Origin: Methylobacterium sp.
Lineage (GTDB): Bacteria > Pseudomonadota > Alphaproteobacteria > Rhizobiales > Beijerinckiaceae
Reading direction: 5' to 3'
NCBI GenBank assembly: GCA_002928875.1
Contig: PERO01000015.1
Coordinates: forward strand, 1-57,901
DNA length: 57,901 nt
Under the pieces are notes generated by a model. That model saw nothing but the letters and a program-made list of their open reading frames with translations. It ran no database searches and was not told the origin of the DNA. Position 1 is the stretch's first letter, and every line of letters starts with the position of its first letter. Position numbers and translations under genes: made by a program. This document shows, in pieces, positions 47,096-54,596 of this stretch.

Positions 47096-47109
47096 GCAGG
47101 AGCTCCTGC
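47096..47109. repeat. Palindrome over ribosome site
   Basis: GCAGGAGCTCCTGC is a perfect 14-base palindrome that contains the GGAG ribosome site and ends at the base before the GTG start at 47110. As RNA it could hide the site, so translation of the next gene may be tuned or depend on the upstream ribosome. A protein operator is equally possible. Confidence 0.5.
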
Positions 47110-48582
47110 GTGCTGATACCTTTAGTTGAATTGAAAGCAATCTTGAGCTGGCCGCATTGTCATCCGGGTGAAACCGCGATCCTGCCCGATGGAACATCAA
47201 TCCATTTGCAGGATATTGCGTTGTACTTCTGCAAATTTGAGCCAATCCCCAGCCGGCCAGCCCCAATCGATAACCTTGTCGAGTTCTTTAAGGACACTTC
47301 CCTATCTCTGCCTGGAAAAAACGTGGTCCCGTTTCTGTCGCATCCGGTTTTGTACATGAAGGATGAACAAGGACGTTTTTTCGGCCTTGATGGCCGTGCG
47401 CGCTTGGACTTGGCTTTGAAACATGGCCTTCCTTCGCTACCAGCAATCCAGTTGGCGGAAGCCGACGTCCGGAATTTTGGCGCCTTAAACCTTGAATTTC
47501 CGATAGGCGAGGAAACCAAAGCGGCCGAGAGAGGGGCGTTCCGGGTAGCCCATCTGGCCAACTCCGTCCATGCAACCAATGTACCTTCGCGGCCTTGGCT
47601 TAAGGATCCGGCTCGGCAAATCGAACCGGCTTTCGGCGCCGGCAGCAGAGACGGCAAGCGGTTGGGCCGCCCCTATGTCCTCGTCCGGGCTCATCCGCGA
47701 ACGAGCGAAGGCGATGATCTCCTAAGCCATTGGTGCGTTTCAGATCTTGAGGCTATCGAAAGCGGAATGGGGCGTGTGCTCGCCCTTATCCGAACAAAAC
47801 TCCAATCTGCGGGTCATCCACTCGCGCTAAAGGCTATCATTAATGAACTCGAGCAGGGGAGGGTCCGTTGTGCAGAACGAAACGATTCCCACCCTCTGAT
47901 CCTCGGGCTTCCACATCCCCGGGACCTCGAAAGGGTCGTGGCCCAACCGACCCGTCGTGAGACATTCCGAGCGAGCCTGTTGTCTGAGGTCGTCATCGAA
48001 AATATGAAACCGCATTTTCTCAGCAATGAAATCCGCGAACTGATTTTTCTTCTACGCGACCTTGGTGTCCTTCGCCTGCGGATCCAGGAAAGCGCCCATA
48101 GCCGCAACTCTCTCTTTCGGGATGGCGGGCGTGACGAGACGGTCGAACGAGAGGCTTATGAGACCATGCTGTTTGATCGCAGCTCTCGAAATGCGTTCCG
48201 GCCAGTGCCTGACCATCTTGGCATGCCTGGCTACATTGACCCGATGGCCGTGGCAAAGGAGACGTCAGTTCTCGCTTGCGATTATGCTGCGGACTACCTT
48301 TTTGTCCGACCGATGTTTCGGGTAGCGTCTATTCTGGGGCAGGTGGCCCGGGCACTCGATCCGATCATCGATGGGGGGACGGCCGTGTGTTATCTTCAGT
48401 ACCGTGCCCGGTTTCAATTGGGCATCCGAGGGCCGCTTGACCACTTTTGGGACCTGGCTCTGAAGGACCTCGATGATTCGCCTTCTTGGCTCGACTTCGC
48501 AGCCATGGCTGCCGTTCGAGCGCGCAAGCCTGTCCCGTTTTCTGCATCCGAGGGAGAATATGCCCGCATCAGGGCAGCTTAG
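47110..48582 (+). CDS. Hypothetical 490-residue protein
   Basis: I do not recognise this protein. The GTG start is chosen because GGAG lies eight bases upstream. Residues 75-120 (VLYMKDEQGRFFGLDGRARL, then LPAIQL) have the look of a ParB/Srx-like segment in which a value is followed by a G-R-A-R-L helix, but this is weak. The middle is helical, with SLLSEVVIENMKPHFLSNEI, and there is a basic run RRETFRAS. No membrane segment. It is the last rightward gene of the cassette and ends four bases inside the 3' end of the leftward mob-like gene. Confidence 0.75.
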   Translation: MLIPLVELKAILSWPHCHPGETAILPDGTSIHLQDIALYFCKFEPIPSRPAPIDNLVEFFKDTSLSLPGKNVVPFLSHPVLYMKDEQGRFFGLDGRARLDLALKHGLPSLPAIQLAEADVRNFGALNLEFPIGEETKAAERGAFRVAHLANSVHATNVPSRPWLKDPARQIEPAFGAGSRDGKRLGRPYVLVRAHPRTSEGDDLLSHWCVSDLEAIESGMGRVLALIRTKLQSAGHPLALKAIINELEQGRVRCAERNDSHPLILGLPHPRDLERVVAQPTRRETFRASLLSEVVIENMKPHFLSNEIRELIFLLRDLGVLRLRIQESAHSRNSLFRDGGRDETVEREAYETMLFDRSSRNAFRPVPDHLGMPGYIDPMAVAKETSVLACDYAADYLFVRPMFRVASILGQVARALDPIIDGGTAVCYLQYRARFQLGIRGPLDHFWDLALKDLDDSPSWLDFAAMAAVRARKPVPFSASEGEYARIRAA

Positions 48583-50951
48583 TCGAGCTCCATGCCGGCT
48601 GGCCTTTGTGGCCGGCGCAGCCGGGGAACCTCGGCCACCTGGGCCTTGGCCGCATCGATCTGTTTCATCAACTTCGGCACCGGTGATGTTTCTTCATTCT
48701 GCGCGGCGAGCTTTTCGAGATAAGCTATGTTCTTTGTTAGATTGCGCTCGAAGCGCTCGGCTCTCTCCTTATTGGCCTCGATCAGGGTTGCAAGAACATC
48801 TGCTTCGGCTTTCGTCTCTGCCAATCGCTTGTCAGCCTCCGCTTGGTTTTCCTCGGCTGCCTTTTTCCCGACATGCAGCTCCGCAATCTGTTTGGTCAAT
48901 TGAGTCATTTCAGCTTTGCGCCGCTTCCGGTGATCCATCATTTGGGCAAAGGTGCCATTAAAGGCATCGACGAAGGGCTTGGCTTCCGGTTTGCTGAGTT
49001 CTTTCTTTAGCGCATCGCCCCGCTCACCCCCTAGCCATGCCGCAAGGGCAGCGCCAATGCCTTTGATCTTCGCCGATTGGCGCTCGAGCGCCTCGCTTTC
49101 CGCGACCAGTTCATCGCGGGTTTTCCGCTTTGAAGCGATGTCGGCGTCGAGCGCCTTTCGCGTTGCATCGGCCTCCTCGTAAATGTTTCTGAACATGGGG
49201 TCAGCGAAGGTGGCTTGGTCCCCAGCTATCGGGGCGCCGATTAGGCGCCGCCGAAGCTCCAGCACTAAGCGTCTGATACGGTCAAGATCGGCTGCAACGC
49301 GGCTCTCATGCTTTGCCACGGTACCTTCAAAGGCTATCTCCCGCTCGGTGATCTTGGCGCCTCGAAAGTCAAGTTCGGACTTTTTTCGAGAAATTTCTGC
49401 ATCTCTCTCGTCCAAATCAGCCTTTAAAGTCTGCAATTCGGATCTTTGCTTGCCACGTTCTTGACTCTGGGCGCGCATCTGTTCGATTTCCGCTCCGACC
49501 TTCTGCCTCATGGATTCGAGACCACGCCGCCGGCTTTCGATCTCTTCGTGGATCAGATTTCCGGACTCCGCCAAGCTCGCCACATCCGCGTGGTTCAAGA
49601 TCTCTTCATCTCCTTGTTTTGACGCGCTTTGCCACAACCGCATGATGGCATCGAGAGCAGCCATGATGCGGCCCTTAAGGCTTTCGGCTTCTTCGATGAG
49701 ATCGGCGGCATGCTTGCTCGCGGCCTGCGCTTCCTGCTGCGCGATGCCGAGCCGGGACTCTTTTTTCTCGATGTCGGTGGCGCGCATGCGCAAGTTGGTT
49801 TCACGCGTCCGGTTCGCCTCCTCGTCGCGGTCGATCTTAACCTGTCGCTGACTGAGATCGCGCTTCCAATCATCGGCTGCATTCTTCAGCCTGTTCACGC
49901 GCTCTTCCTCGCGTAGGAGCTCTTCAGCGCGCTTTTCGTGTGTCACTTTTGCAGCTTCGACCGCGGAGATCGCCGCTTGCAGTGCATTGCTGGCCTCTGC
50001 GGCCATGGGAGATCTCATCAAGGCCCGATCGGCGTCGGAAAGCTGCTGCCCACTCGCGCATTTCGCCCAAGCCCGGGTGATCGCTTGGACCTCGCGGTCA
50101 ATCTCGGTTCGGCATTGCTCCTCTTGCCGTGCTACGCTCGCCTCGCGCCATTCAAGCGATCGGCGCATCTCATCGAGCGCCTGACGCTCGGCCTTGAGTT
50201 GGTCAAGAACGGCCTGAGCAGCATCTGCTTCCGCTTTCAGTATCGTTGTTCTCCGCATCATCTCTTTGAAAGCAGGGGTTTCGAGATGCCAGCGCCCGGT
50301 TTTTGACTTGCGTTCCCCTCGCGCAAGCCTGTGATCGAGGTGCCGTTGGGCGTAATCGGCCCATGAAGTCTGCAAGGCGGCGTAGTCGCCCTTTTCGCCT
50401 GTAACTTCGCAGAGCCGCGCAAAGGCCTTATTGGCGGAAATCTCCAGCACGTTTTCAGGCGAGCGAGTGCCATCCTTGCGTAGGCGCCGCTGCCGGCCAA
50501 AAATGGGCACAGCGAACACGTCGACCACGCCGCCGCCGACCTCATCCAAGTCGAGTCGGGCGGCTGCGACTGTGCCGATTTCTCTCTCGACGAAGTTGCG
50601 CGCCGCCTTGAACAGGGCCACGTTGGCTGGATTGGTCCGGTCATGCAGCCCGCCAGCCGTGCTGATCCAAGAAGGCGATACGCCTAGGATGAGGTGTAAG
50701 CAGATCGGCGCCTTAGCGCGCTCGCGTGCCGAGCCCTTCGCGAGGCGCCAACCCGCGATGAGGTCAAACGCACCGTCGCCCGCACCTAAGCTCCAACGCA
50801 CCTGATCGTCGATGGGGTTGGTACCGGGGCGCACAACACATCGTGCACTTTTCGCCCGATCGGCGTGCTTCTGCGCCTTTCGCAGTTGCGCGAGGCTTTT
50901 CAGACGGTCGCACCGCGCGAAGGCGTACTCGGTTATGCCGGGGGCACTCAT
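48579..50951 (-). CDS. MobV/Pre-like mobilisation protein with degenerate relaxase motif
   Basis: 790-residue protein. The first 240 residues resemble MobV/Pre relaxases: the opening EYAFARCDRLKSLAQLRKAQ with a conserved His29 (the MobM nucleophile position), and a beta strand ending in DLDEVGGGVVDVFAVPI, equal to the H-x-D-E-x-x-P-H-x-H metal site. There the Asp-Glu remains but all three histidines are replaced (Asp134, Gly141, Val143). Residues 250-700 are a long coiled coil (LKAERQALDEMRRSLEWREA and many like it), ending with KKELSKPEAKPFV. It may bind DNA without nicking. The start overlaps the stop of a small upstream ORF (ATGA). Leftward, opposite to its neighbours. Confidence 0.8.
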   Translation of the reverse strand: MSAPGITEYAFARCDRLKSLAQLRKAQKHADRAKSARCVVRPGTNPIDDQVRWSLGAGDGAFDLIAGWRLAKGSARERAKAPICLHLILGVSPSWISTAGGLHDRTNPANVALFKAARNFVEREIGTVAAARLDLDEVGGGVVDVFAVPIFGRQRRLRKDGTRSPENVLEISANKAFARLCEVTGEKGDYAALQTSWADYAQRHLDHRLARGERKSKTGRWHLETPAFKEMMRRTTILKAEADAAQAVLDQLKAERQALDEMRRSLEWREASVARQEEQCRTEIDREVQAITRAWAKCASGQQLSDADRALMRSPMAAEASNALQAAISAVEAAKVTHEKRAEELLREEERVNRLKNAADDWKRDLSQRQVKIDRDEEANRTRETNLRMRATDIEKKESRLGIAQQEAQAASKHAADLIEEAESLKGRIMAALDAIMRLWQSASKQGDEEILNHADVASLAESGNLIHEEIESRRRGLESMRQKVGAEIEQMRAQSQERGKQRSELQTLKADLDERDAEISRKKSELDFRGAKITEREIAFEGTVAKHESRVAADLDRIRRLVLELRRRLIGAPIAGDQATFADPMFRNIYEEADATRKALDADIASKRKTRDELVAESEALERQSAKIKGIGAALAAWLGGERGDALKKELSKPEAKPFVDAFNGTFAQMMDHRKRRKAEMTQLTKQIAELHVGKKAAEENQAEADKRLAETKAEADVLATLIEANKERAERFERNLTKNIAYLEKLAAQNEETSPVPKLMKQIDAAKAQVAEVPRLRRPQRPAGMELD

Positions 50952-51313
50952 TCGGCACCCCCAATCAACGTTAACCTATACCCTGCCCGGACATGCGCCC
51001 GGGCTTCCGACCGTCCCCCGCGGATCCCGCGGGCGAACCCAGTGAGTTTGGTGGCGAATTCGCCACCAAACTCACTGGGAGTTATTTTCGTACCGAAAAC
51101 CGCTCCGCTTAACTCCGTGAGGTCTGCGACGCTGGCCGGGCCATTCGCCCGGCAAGTTGCCCGCCAGCCGGCGGGGCCAGACGCAGCGTCTGGCAGGATA
51201 AGCACCACCACGTCGGGCACGCGCCCGGCCTGTGATGGGTGCCGATCGGCATTAGAAATGATGCTTTGGAAAGGGCGACCGAAGCTGGTCGTCTCGGGTG
51301 CCTGTCGCGGCAT
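50948..51313 (-). CDS. Small ORF coupled to mob-like gene
   Basis: 121-residue frame with a textbook GGAGG site eight bases before ATG 51313 and an ATGA overlap with the mob-like gene, both arguing that it is translated. The protein is not recognised: rich in Ala, Gly and Arg, with a C-terminal basic stretch (FARGIRGGRSEARAHVRAGY). A perfect 42-nt palindrome lies inside it and is read as residues PSEFGGEFATKLTG. It may be a MobC-like accessory protein, or the region may really be an origin of transfer crossed by a chance frame. Confidence 0.5.
   Translation of the reverse strand: MPRQAPETTSFGRPFQSIISNADRHPSQAGRVPDVVVLILPDAASGPAGWRATCRANGPASVADLTELSGAVFGTKITPSEFGGEFATKLTGFARGIRGGRSEARAHVRAGYRLTLIGGAE
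51017..51033. repeat. Seven-base inverted repeat
   Basis: CCCGCGG and CCGCGGG flank a three-base ATC loop, five bases left of the large palindrome. It is one of a series of hairpin-forming repeats in the segment upstream of the mob-like gene. Confidence 0.6.
51038..51079. repeat. Perfect 42-nt palindrome
   Basis: Two arms of 21 bases with no loop and no mismatch, centred on the GAATTC at 51056-51061. The arms begin CCCAGTGAGTTTGG on the left. It lies 87 bases upstream of the mob-like start codon, inside the small coupled ORF. Not a classical terminator, because only a weak TTATTTT follows. Possible roles: oriT hairpin, operator for a dimeric or tetrameric regulator, or recombination site. 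Confidence 0.9.
51136..51152. repeat. Six-base inverted repeat
   Basis: CCGGGC and GCCCGG flank a five-base loop (CATTC). It lies between the 42-nt palindrome and the nine-base repeat at 51176. Short, and could be chance in GC-rich DNA, but it continues the run of hairpins. Confidence 0.4.
51176..51194. repeat. Nine-base inverted repeat
   Basis: GCCAGACGC and GCGTCTGGC flank a single A. The near-zero loop makes it better suited as a protein-binding palindrome than as an RNA hairpin. It is 97 bases to the right of the 42-nt palindrome and within the same small ORF. Confidence 0.7.
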
Positions 51314-51533
51314 GGGATGGTCCTCCGGATTTGGGAGGACAACAAATTGCAACGCTCAAACGGGCTCTGGACCAGACTTGCCAATTCGATTCGGTGAGCG
51401 GTGCTTCAAAATGTGAAACTTCGGAGGCCTTCAAAATGGAGGCCTCAATGCAATTCCCGAAAAATGGTTGTGCCCGCCCCGGTACCCAATCCGCAAAAAC
51501 TGCCTGCCCCCTGAGACCACGGGGGATGCAGCC
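51314..51533. promoter_or_regulatory. Divergent control region of mob and int units
   Basis: No gene is supported here. It separates the leftward small-ORF/mob unit from the rightward HTH/integrase unit, so it should hold both promoters. A direct repeat CTTCAAAATG occurs at 51404-51413 and 51429-51438, and an inverted repeat GAGGCC/GGCCTC (51424-51429 and 51441-51446) overlaps the second copy. These could be operators for the HTH protein encoded immediately downstream. Confidence 0.45.
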
Positions 51534-51773
51534 ATGACGACGCGCGCTCAGATTGCAACTCGCCTGCCAACGCTGCTGGCGGTCCGCCGTTCTGAAGCTG
51601 CCGCGATGGTTGGCATTTCCGCGGCCTACTTTGACCGTCTTGTCGCTGCGGGCGTTCTGCCCCCGGGGCGTGCCCTCGGTGACGTCCTGGTCTGGTCAGT
51701 CGATGACTTGCGAGCCTGCATCAATTCCCTGCCGTCTCGTGAGTTCGACGACGGCAACGATATCGAGCTCTGA
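51534..51773 (+). CDS. Excisionase-like small HTH protein
   Basis: 79-residue DNA-binding protein. The winged-helix core (LLAVRRSEAAAMVGISAAYF, then DRLVAAGVLPPGRALGD and VLVWSVDDLRACI) matches the HTH_17/MerR-like excisionase group. GGGGGA lies seven bases before the ATG. It starts a two-gene unit with the integrase, two bases apart. It probably acts as recombination directionality factor and local repressor, binding the repeats just upstream. Confidence 0.82.
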   Translation: MTTRAQIATRLPTLLAVRRSEAAAMVGISAAYFDRLVAAGVLPPGRALGDVLVWSVDDLRACINSLPSREFDDGNDIEL

Positions 51774-51775
51774 CC

Positions 51776-52801
51776 ATGAAACTCCGTTGGAAATACGTTT
51801 CCCGAGAGCGTGGCGTATTCTGGTTCCGGCGCGGGAAGGGGAAGCGGATTAAGCTGCCCGCCAATCCCCACTCGCCCGAATTCGCCGAAGCGTATCGGGA
51901 TGCACTTGCAGGCGTGGCTCATCAGCGCGGCGGCAAAAAGCGGTTCCCGGGCGGGACGCTTGGCTGGCTGATCGCACAATACCTTGAGTCGGGCACGGTC
52001 AGACGCCTCGCACCGATTTCTCGCCAGACCCGAGCCAACATCCTCAACCGGATCGCAGAAGAAAGCGGCATGGTGGATTTCCGCAGAATTACGCCAGCAG
52101 TGATTGCTAAGGGCCGTGAAAAGCGCGCGGAAAAACCGGAAGCCGCCAACAACTTCGTTAAGGCCATGCGCGGGTTGTTCAAATGGGCGGCCGAACAGGG
52201 GCACGTGACGAGTAACCCTGCTCGCGAGGTCGACAAAATTCGCGTTGCCGTAAAAGGGTACCATACATGGACGATTGAAGAGATCGACGCCTTCGAGGCG
52301 AAGTGGCCGGTCGGAACCCGCGAGCGCCTTGCATTGGATCTCCTTCTTTATACCGGTGCGCGGCGCGAAGATGTTGTTAGGCTGGGTCGATCGAACGTTC
52401 GAAACGGCATCCTCACATTTACACCTTCCAAGACGGCCAATACGACGGGGGTTACCGTCACGATACCCTTGCTGGCATGCCTAGAAGATTCAATCGCCGC
52501 ATGCCCAAGCGGCCATATGGCTTTCCTTGTCACGACGAGGGGTAAGCCTTTTGCTGCCGCATCGTTCGGAAACTGGTTCCGTGAGATTTGTAATGAGGCC
52601 GGCGTTCCCGGATCTGCCCATGGGCTCCGTAAGGCTGCGGCGGTCAGGGCGGCCGAGCAAGGTGCGACGGACGAACAACTCCGAGCGATTTTCGGCTGGA
52701 CCACTGCCAATCAGAGCATCGCTTACACGCGCAATGCGAGTCGTAAGCGGCTCGGTGAAGGAGCAGCCAGTCTCCTGACACGAGAACCAAAAAAGAACTG
52801 A
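51776..52801 (+). CDS. Tyrosine recombinase / phage-type integrase
   Basis: 341-residue site-specific recombinase. The N-terminal core-binding domain is followed by the catalytic domain: first Arg in TGARREDVVRLG near residue 194, HGLRKAAA with His and Arg near 280, Trp at the usual second-His position in IFGWTTANQSI, and the nucleophile Tyr in IAYTRNASRK near 315. All catalytic residues are present, so the enzyme should be active. It probably inserts and excises the surrounding element. It has low similarity to the large Tn4371-type integrases, so it may belong to a separate small element. Confidence 0.92.
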   Translation: MKLRWKYVSRERGVFWFRRGKGKRIKLPANPHSPEFAEAYRDALAGVAHQRGGKKRFPGGTLGWLIAQYLESGTVRRLAPISRQTRANILNRIAEESGMVDFRRITPAVIAKGREKRAEKPEAANNFVKAMRGLFKWAAEQGHVTSNPAREVDKIRVAVKGYHTWTIEEIDAFEAKWPVGTRERLALDLLLYTGARREDVVRLGRSNVRNGILTFTPSKTANTTGVTVTIPLLACLEDSIAACPSGHMAFLVTTRGKPFAAASFGNWFREICNEAGVPGSAHGLRKAAAVRAAEQGATDEQLRAIFGWTTANQSIAYTRNASRKRLGEGAASLLTREPKKN

Positions 52802-52833
52802 TTTCCCCACACGCGATCGGCTTTGTGGGGAAA
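52802..52833. repeat. Ten-base inverted repeat after integrase
   Basis: TTTCCCCACA (52802-52811) and TGTGGGGAAA (52824-52833) are perfect inverted copies separated by 12 bases, beginning at the base after the integrase stop. It could be an attachment core or a terminator; a T run follows on the leftward strand. It overlaps the start of the AbiEi-like frame. Confidence 0.6.
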
Positions 52834-53181
52834 ATCCCCAAAAAGATCAATCTTTTCAATGGCAGAAAAGGGAAATGGCTCCCCGGGGTCGATGAAGACG
52901 CGAACTACGAGTTCTCGATTTCCCTACTCCCGACTACGCCAAAACCGCCCAAGATGCGCAAGCGTGACCGGGATCGCGCGGAAAGGCTACGCCTCGCCGG
53001 CGGCCCCAAGCCTTCTTTGAGGGACCGAGCCGTCGCCCTCGCAGTTGAACACGGAACAGTGCGAACGCGCGATCTAACCGACATCGGGGTGCCTCGCTGC
53101 TACCTTGCCCGCATGTGTGAAGAAGGCCTGCTCATAAAGGTAGGCTACGGCTTGTATGGTCCGGGCCGCCAAGCAGCTTAG
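52825..53181 (+). pseudogene. Truncated AbiEi-like antitoxin (winged helix only)
   Basis: 118-residue frame. Only its C-terminal 50 residues are recognisable: the winged-helix of type IV AbiEi-family antitoxins (AVALAVEHGTVRTRDLTDIG, then VPRCYLARMCEEGLLIKVGY). Normal AbiEi proteins continue for another 100 or more residues after this domain, but here a stop follows GLYGPGRQAA. The first 65 residues are non-conserved and begin inside the inverted repeat after the integrase. Either a remnant cut by insertion of the neighbouring element, or a minimal DNA-binding protein. A start at 52954 (MRKRDRDR) is possible. Confidence 0.6.
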
Positions 53182-53393
53182 CGGCACCAGGCGCGAAGCT
53201 CCTTCAGGAGTCGCGTGGCACTCCGGCTGATATACGTCCATTTCGGACGAATTAGATGCAAACGCGTCGCAATAGCATTTTAACATGAGCTGACTACAGT
53301 CCTGTCAGCATTTCTGCCGATCCGAGTCGGCTGCCCGCGGGAACCATGAAAATCCCAGCGCGCAGTTCCCATATTGGTTGAGGCGGTTGCCGT

Positions 53394-54380
53394 TTGGCCG
53401 CGGCATTCATTCCGGGAGTGCCACGGCTGCAGTTCACCGGAATCACAAAGGAGTTCCGGCCGCTGGAGGCGCAAATTGAGTTGAGGCACCTGCGCTATGC
53501 CGTCGCCGCCGCGCACTATGGGAGCTTCCGGCGGGCGGCCGAGGCGCTTGGGGTCAAGCAATCCACCCTGAGCCGCTGCATATCGCAATTGGAAATTCGT
53601 CTGGGCGTCGTGTTGTTCGAGCGAACCAGCGGGGGCGTTCGACTGACCACGGCGGGGGCTGAGATATTGCGCACGTCTCGGCACCTGGTCGAAACCGTCG
53701 ACCACATGGCCGCGACGGCCAAGGAAATGGGTAGGGGCGAGGCCGGCCGTCTCACCGTCGGATTCTACACCTCGCTTTCGGCGGGAAATCTTCGGGCCAG
53801 CCTGATCGAGTATGCATCGCGGTTCCCCAAGGTCGAGATCCGGACATATGAGGGCGCTCGCGCTTGCCTCTTCGCCGGCGTCGACGCCGGGCGGCTCGAC
53901 GTCGCCATCGTTACCGGTGATCCGGTTCCTGGCGAGGGGAAGGTGATGGGGCTCTGGAGCGAACGCATCATGGTCGCGCTGCCAGAGGGCCACCGGCTCG
54001 CCGCCAACAACATCGTCTATTGGACGGACCTCAAGGACGAGACGTTCCTGTTCAGCCAGCACGATCCCGGTCCTGAGATCCAGGACATCCTTCTGGCGAA
54101 GCTTGCGGCGCCGGGCGAGCGGCCCAAGGTCATCAGCCACGATGTCAGCCGCGAGAACATCAAGAGCCTGGTCGGGGCTGGCTTTGGCGTCAGCCTGATG
54201 TGCGAAGCCTGCGTTGGCGCTGCCTACACAGGCGTGGTCTATCGCGAGGCGCGCGACGGCAACGGGCCGAGCAGGATCAGCTATGCCGCCTATTGGCAGC
54301 CCAACAACGACAATCCAGCGCTGGCGGGTTTCATCAGCTTGCTTCAAGAGCGCTATCCCGCGCTGCCGGCAGGTGATTGA
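53394..54380 (+). CDS. LysR-family transcriptional regulator
   Basis: LysR-type regulator of about 300 residues. The N-terminal HTH (LRHLRYAVAAAHYGSFRRAA, then LSRCISQLEIRLGVVLFERT) and the substrate domain (GRLTVGFYTSLSAGNLRASL) are clear. The start is uncertain: TTG 53394 gives the longest frame, but TTG 53481, next to a GGAGG site, gives the usual LysR beginning. It faces the trb genes tail to tail, overlapping the DUF2274 gene by 28 bases. A LysR gene beside trbI is usual in Tn4371-type elements, where it is thought to control transfer. Confidence 0.88.
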   Translation: MAAAFIPGVPRLQFTGITKEFRPLEAQIELRHLRYAVAAAHYGSFRRAAEALGVKQSTLSRCISQLEIRLGVVLFERTSGGVRLTTAGAEILRTSRHLVETVDHMAATAKEMGRGEAGRLTVGFYTSLSAGNLRASLIEYASRFPKVEIRTYEGARACLFAGVDAGRLDVAIVTGDPVPGEGKVMGLWSERIMVALPEGHRLAANNIVYWTDLKDETFLFSQHDPGPEIQDILLAKLAAPGERPKVISHDVSRENIKSLVGAGFGVSLMCEACVGAAYTGVVYREARDGNGPSRISYAAYWQPNNDNPALAGFISLLQERYPALPAGD

Positions 54381-54595
54381 CGCTGCCGTCGCGCCTTCGC
54401 AAAGCCCCGATCGGTCGCCATGAAACGCTCGACCATGGGGACGATCAGCTTGGCCGGATCGGCTGCCGGATGTCCCGTTTCCCGAGCCAGGATCTCGGCA
54501 TAAGCGACCAAATCCCGATGCACGGCGGCAGGAAGCTCGATCGTGAGCTTGACCGGCTTGTCGTCTGCGATGGCTCCCAGCTTCAGCTTCGTCAT
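54353..54595 (-). CDS. DUF2274 domain protein of the trb locus
   Basis: 80-residue protein of the DUF2274 family, recognisable from KLKLGAIADDKPVKLTIELP and the helix HRDLVAYAEILARETG, followed by LIVPMVERFMATDRGFAKAR. A ribbon-helix-helix-like fold is likely (beta strand then two helices). It is regularly the last gene of the trb operon in integrative elements, downstream of trbI. Role unknown. It starts a base after the trbI stop codon. Confidence 0.85.
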   Translation of the reverse strand: MTKLKLGAIADDKPVKLTIELPAAVHRDLVAYAEILARETGHPAADPAKLIVPMVERFMATDRGFAKARRQRQSPAGSAG

Positions 54596-54596
54596 A

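Noticed and set aside
50865..51416. 183-codon plus-strand frame over the palindrome region
   Set aside because: It begins inside the mob-like gene on the opposite strand, lacks a ribosome site and has no domain. The minus-strand frame has better signals.
35650..52833. Possible att direct repeat pair around 35.65 and 52.8 kb
   Set aside because: Only eight-base matches (TTTGTGGG, TTCCCCAC) in different arrangements. Such matches are expected by chance.
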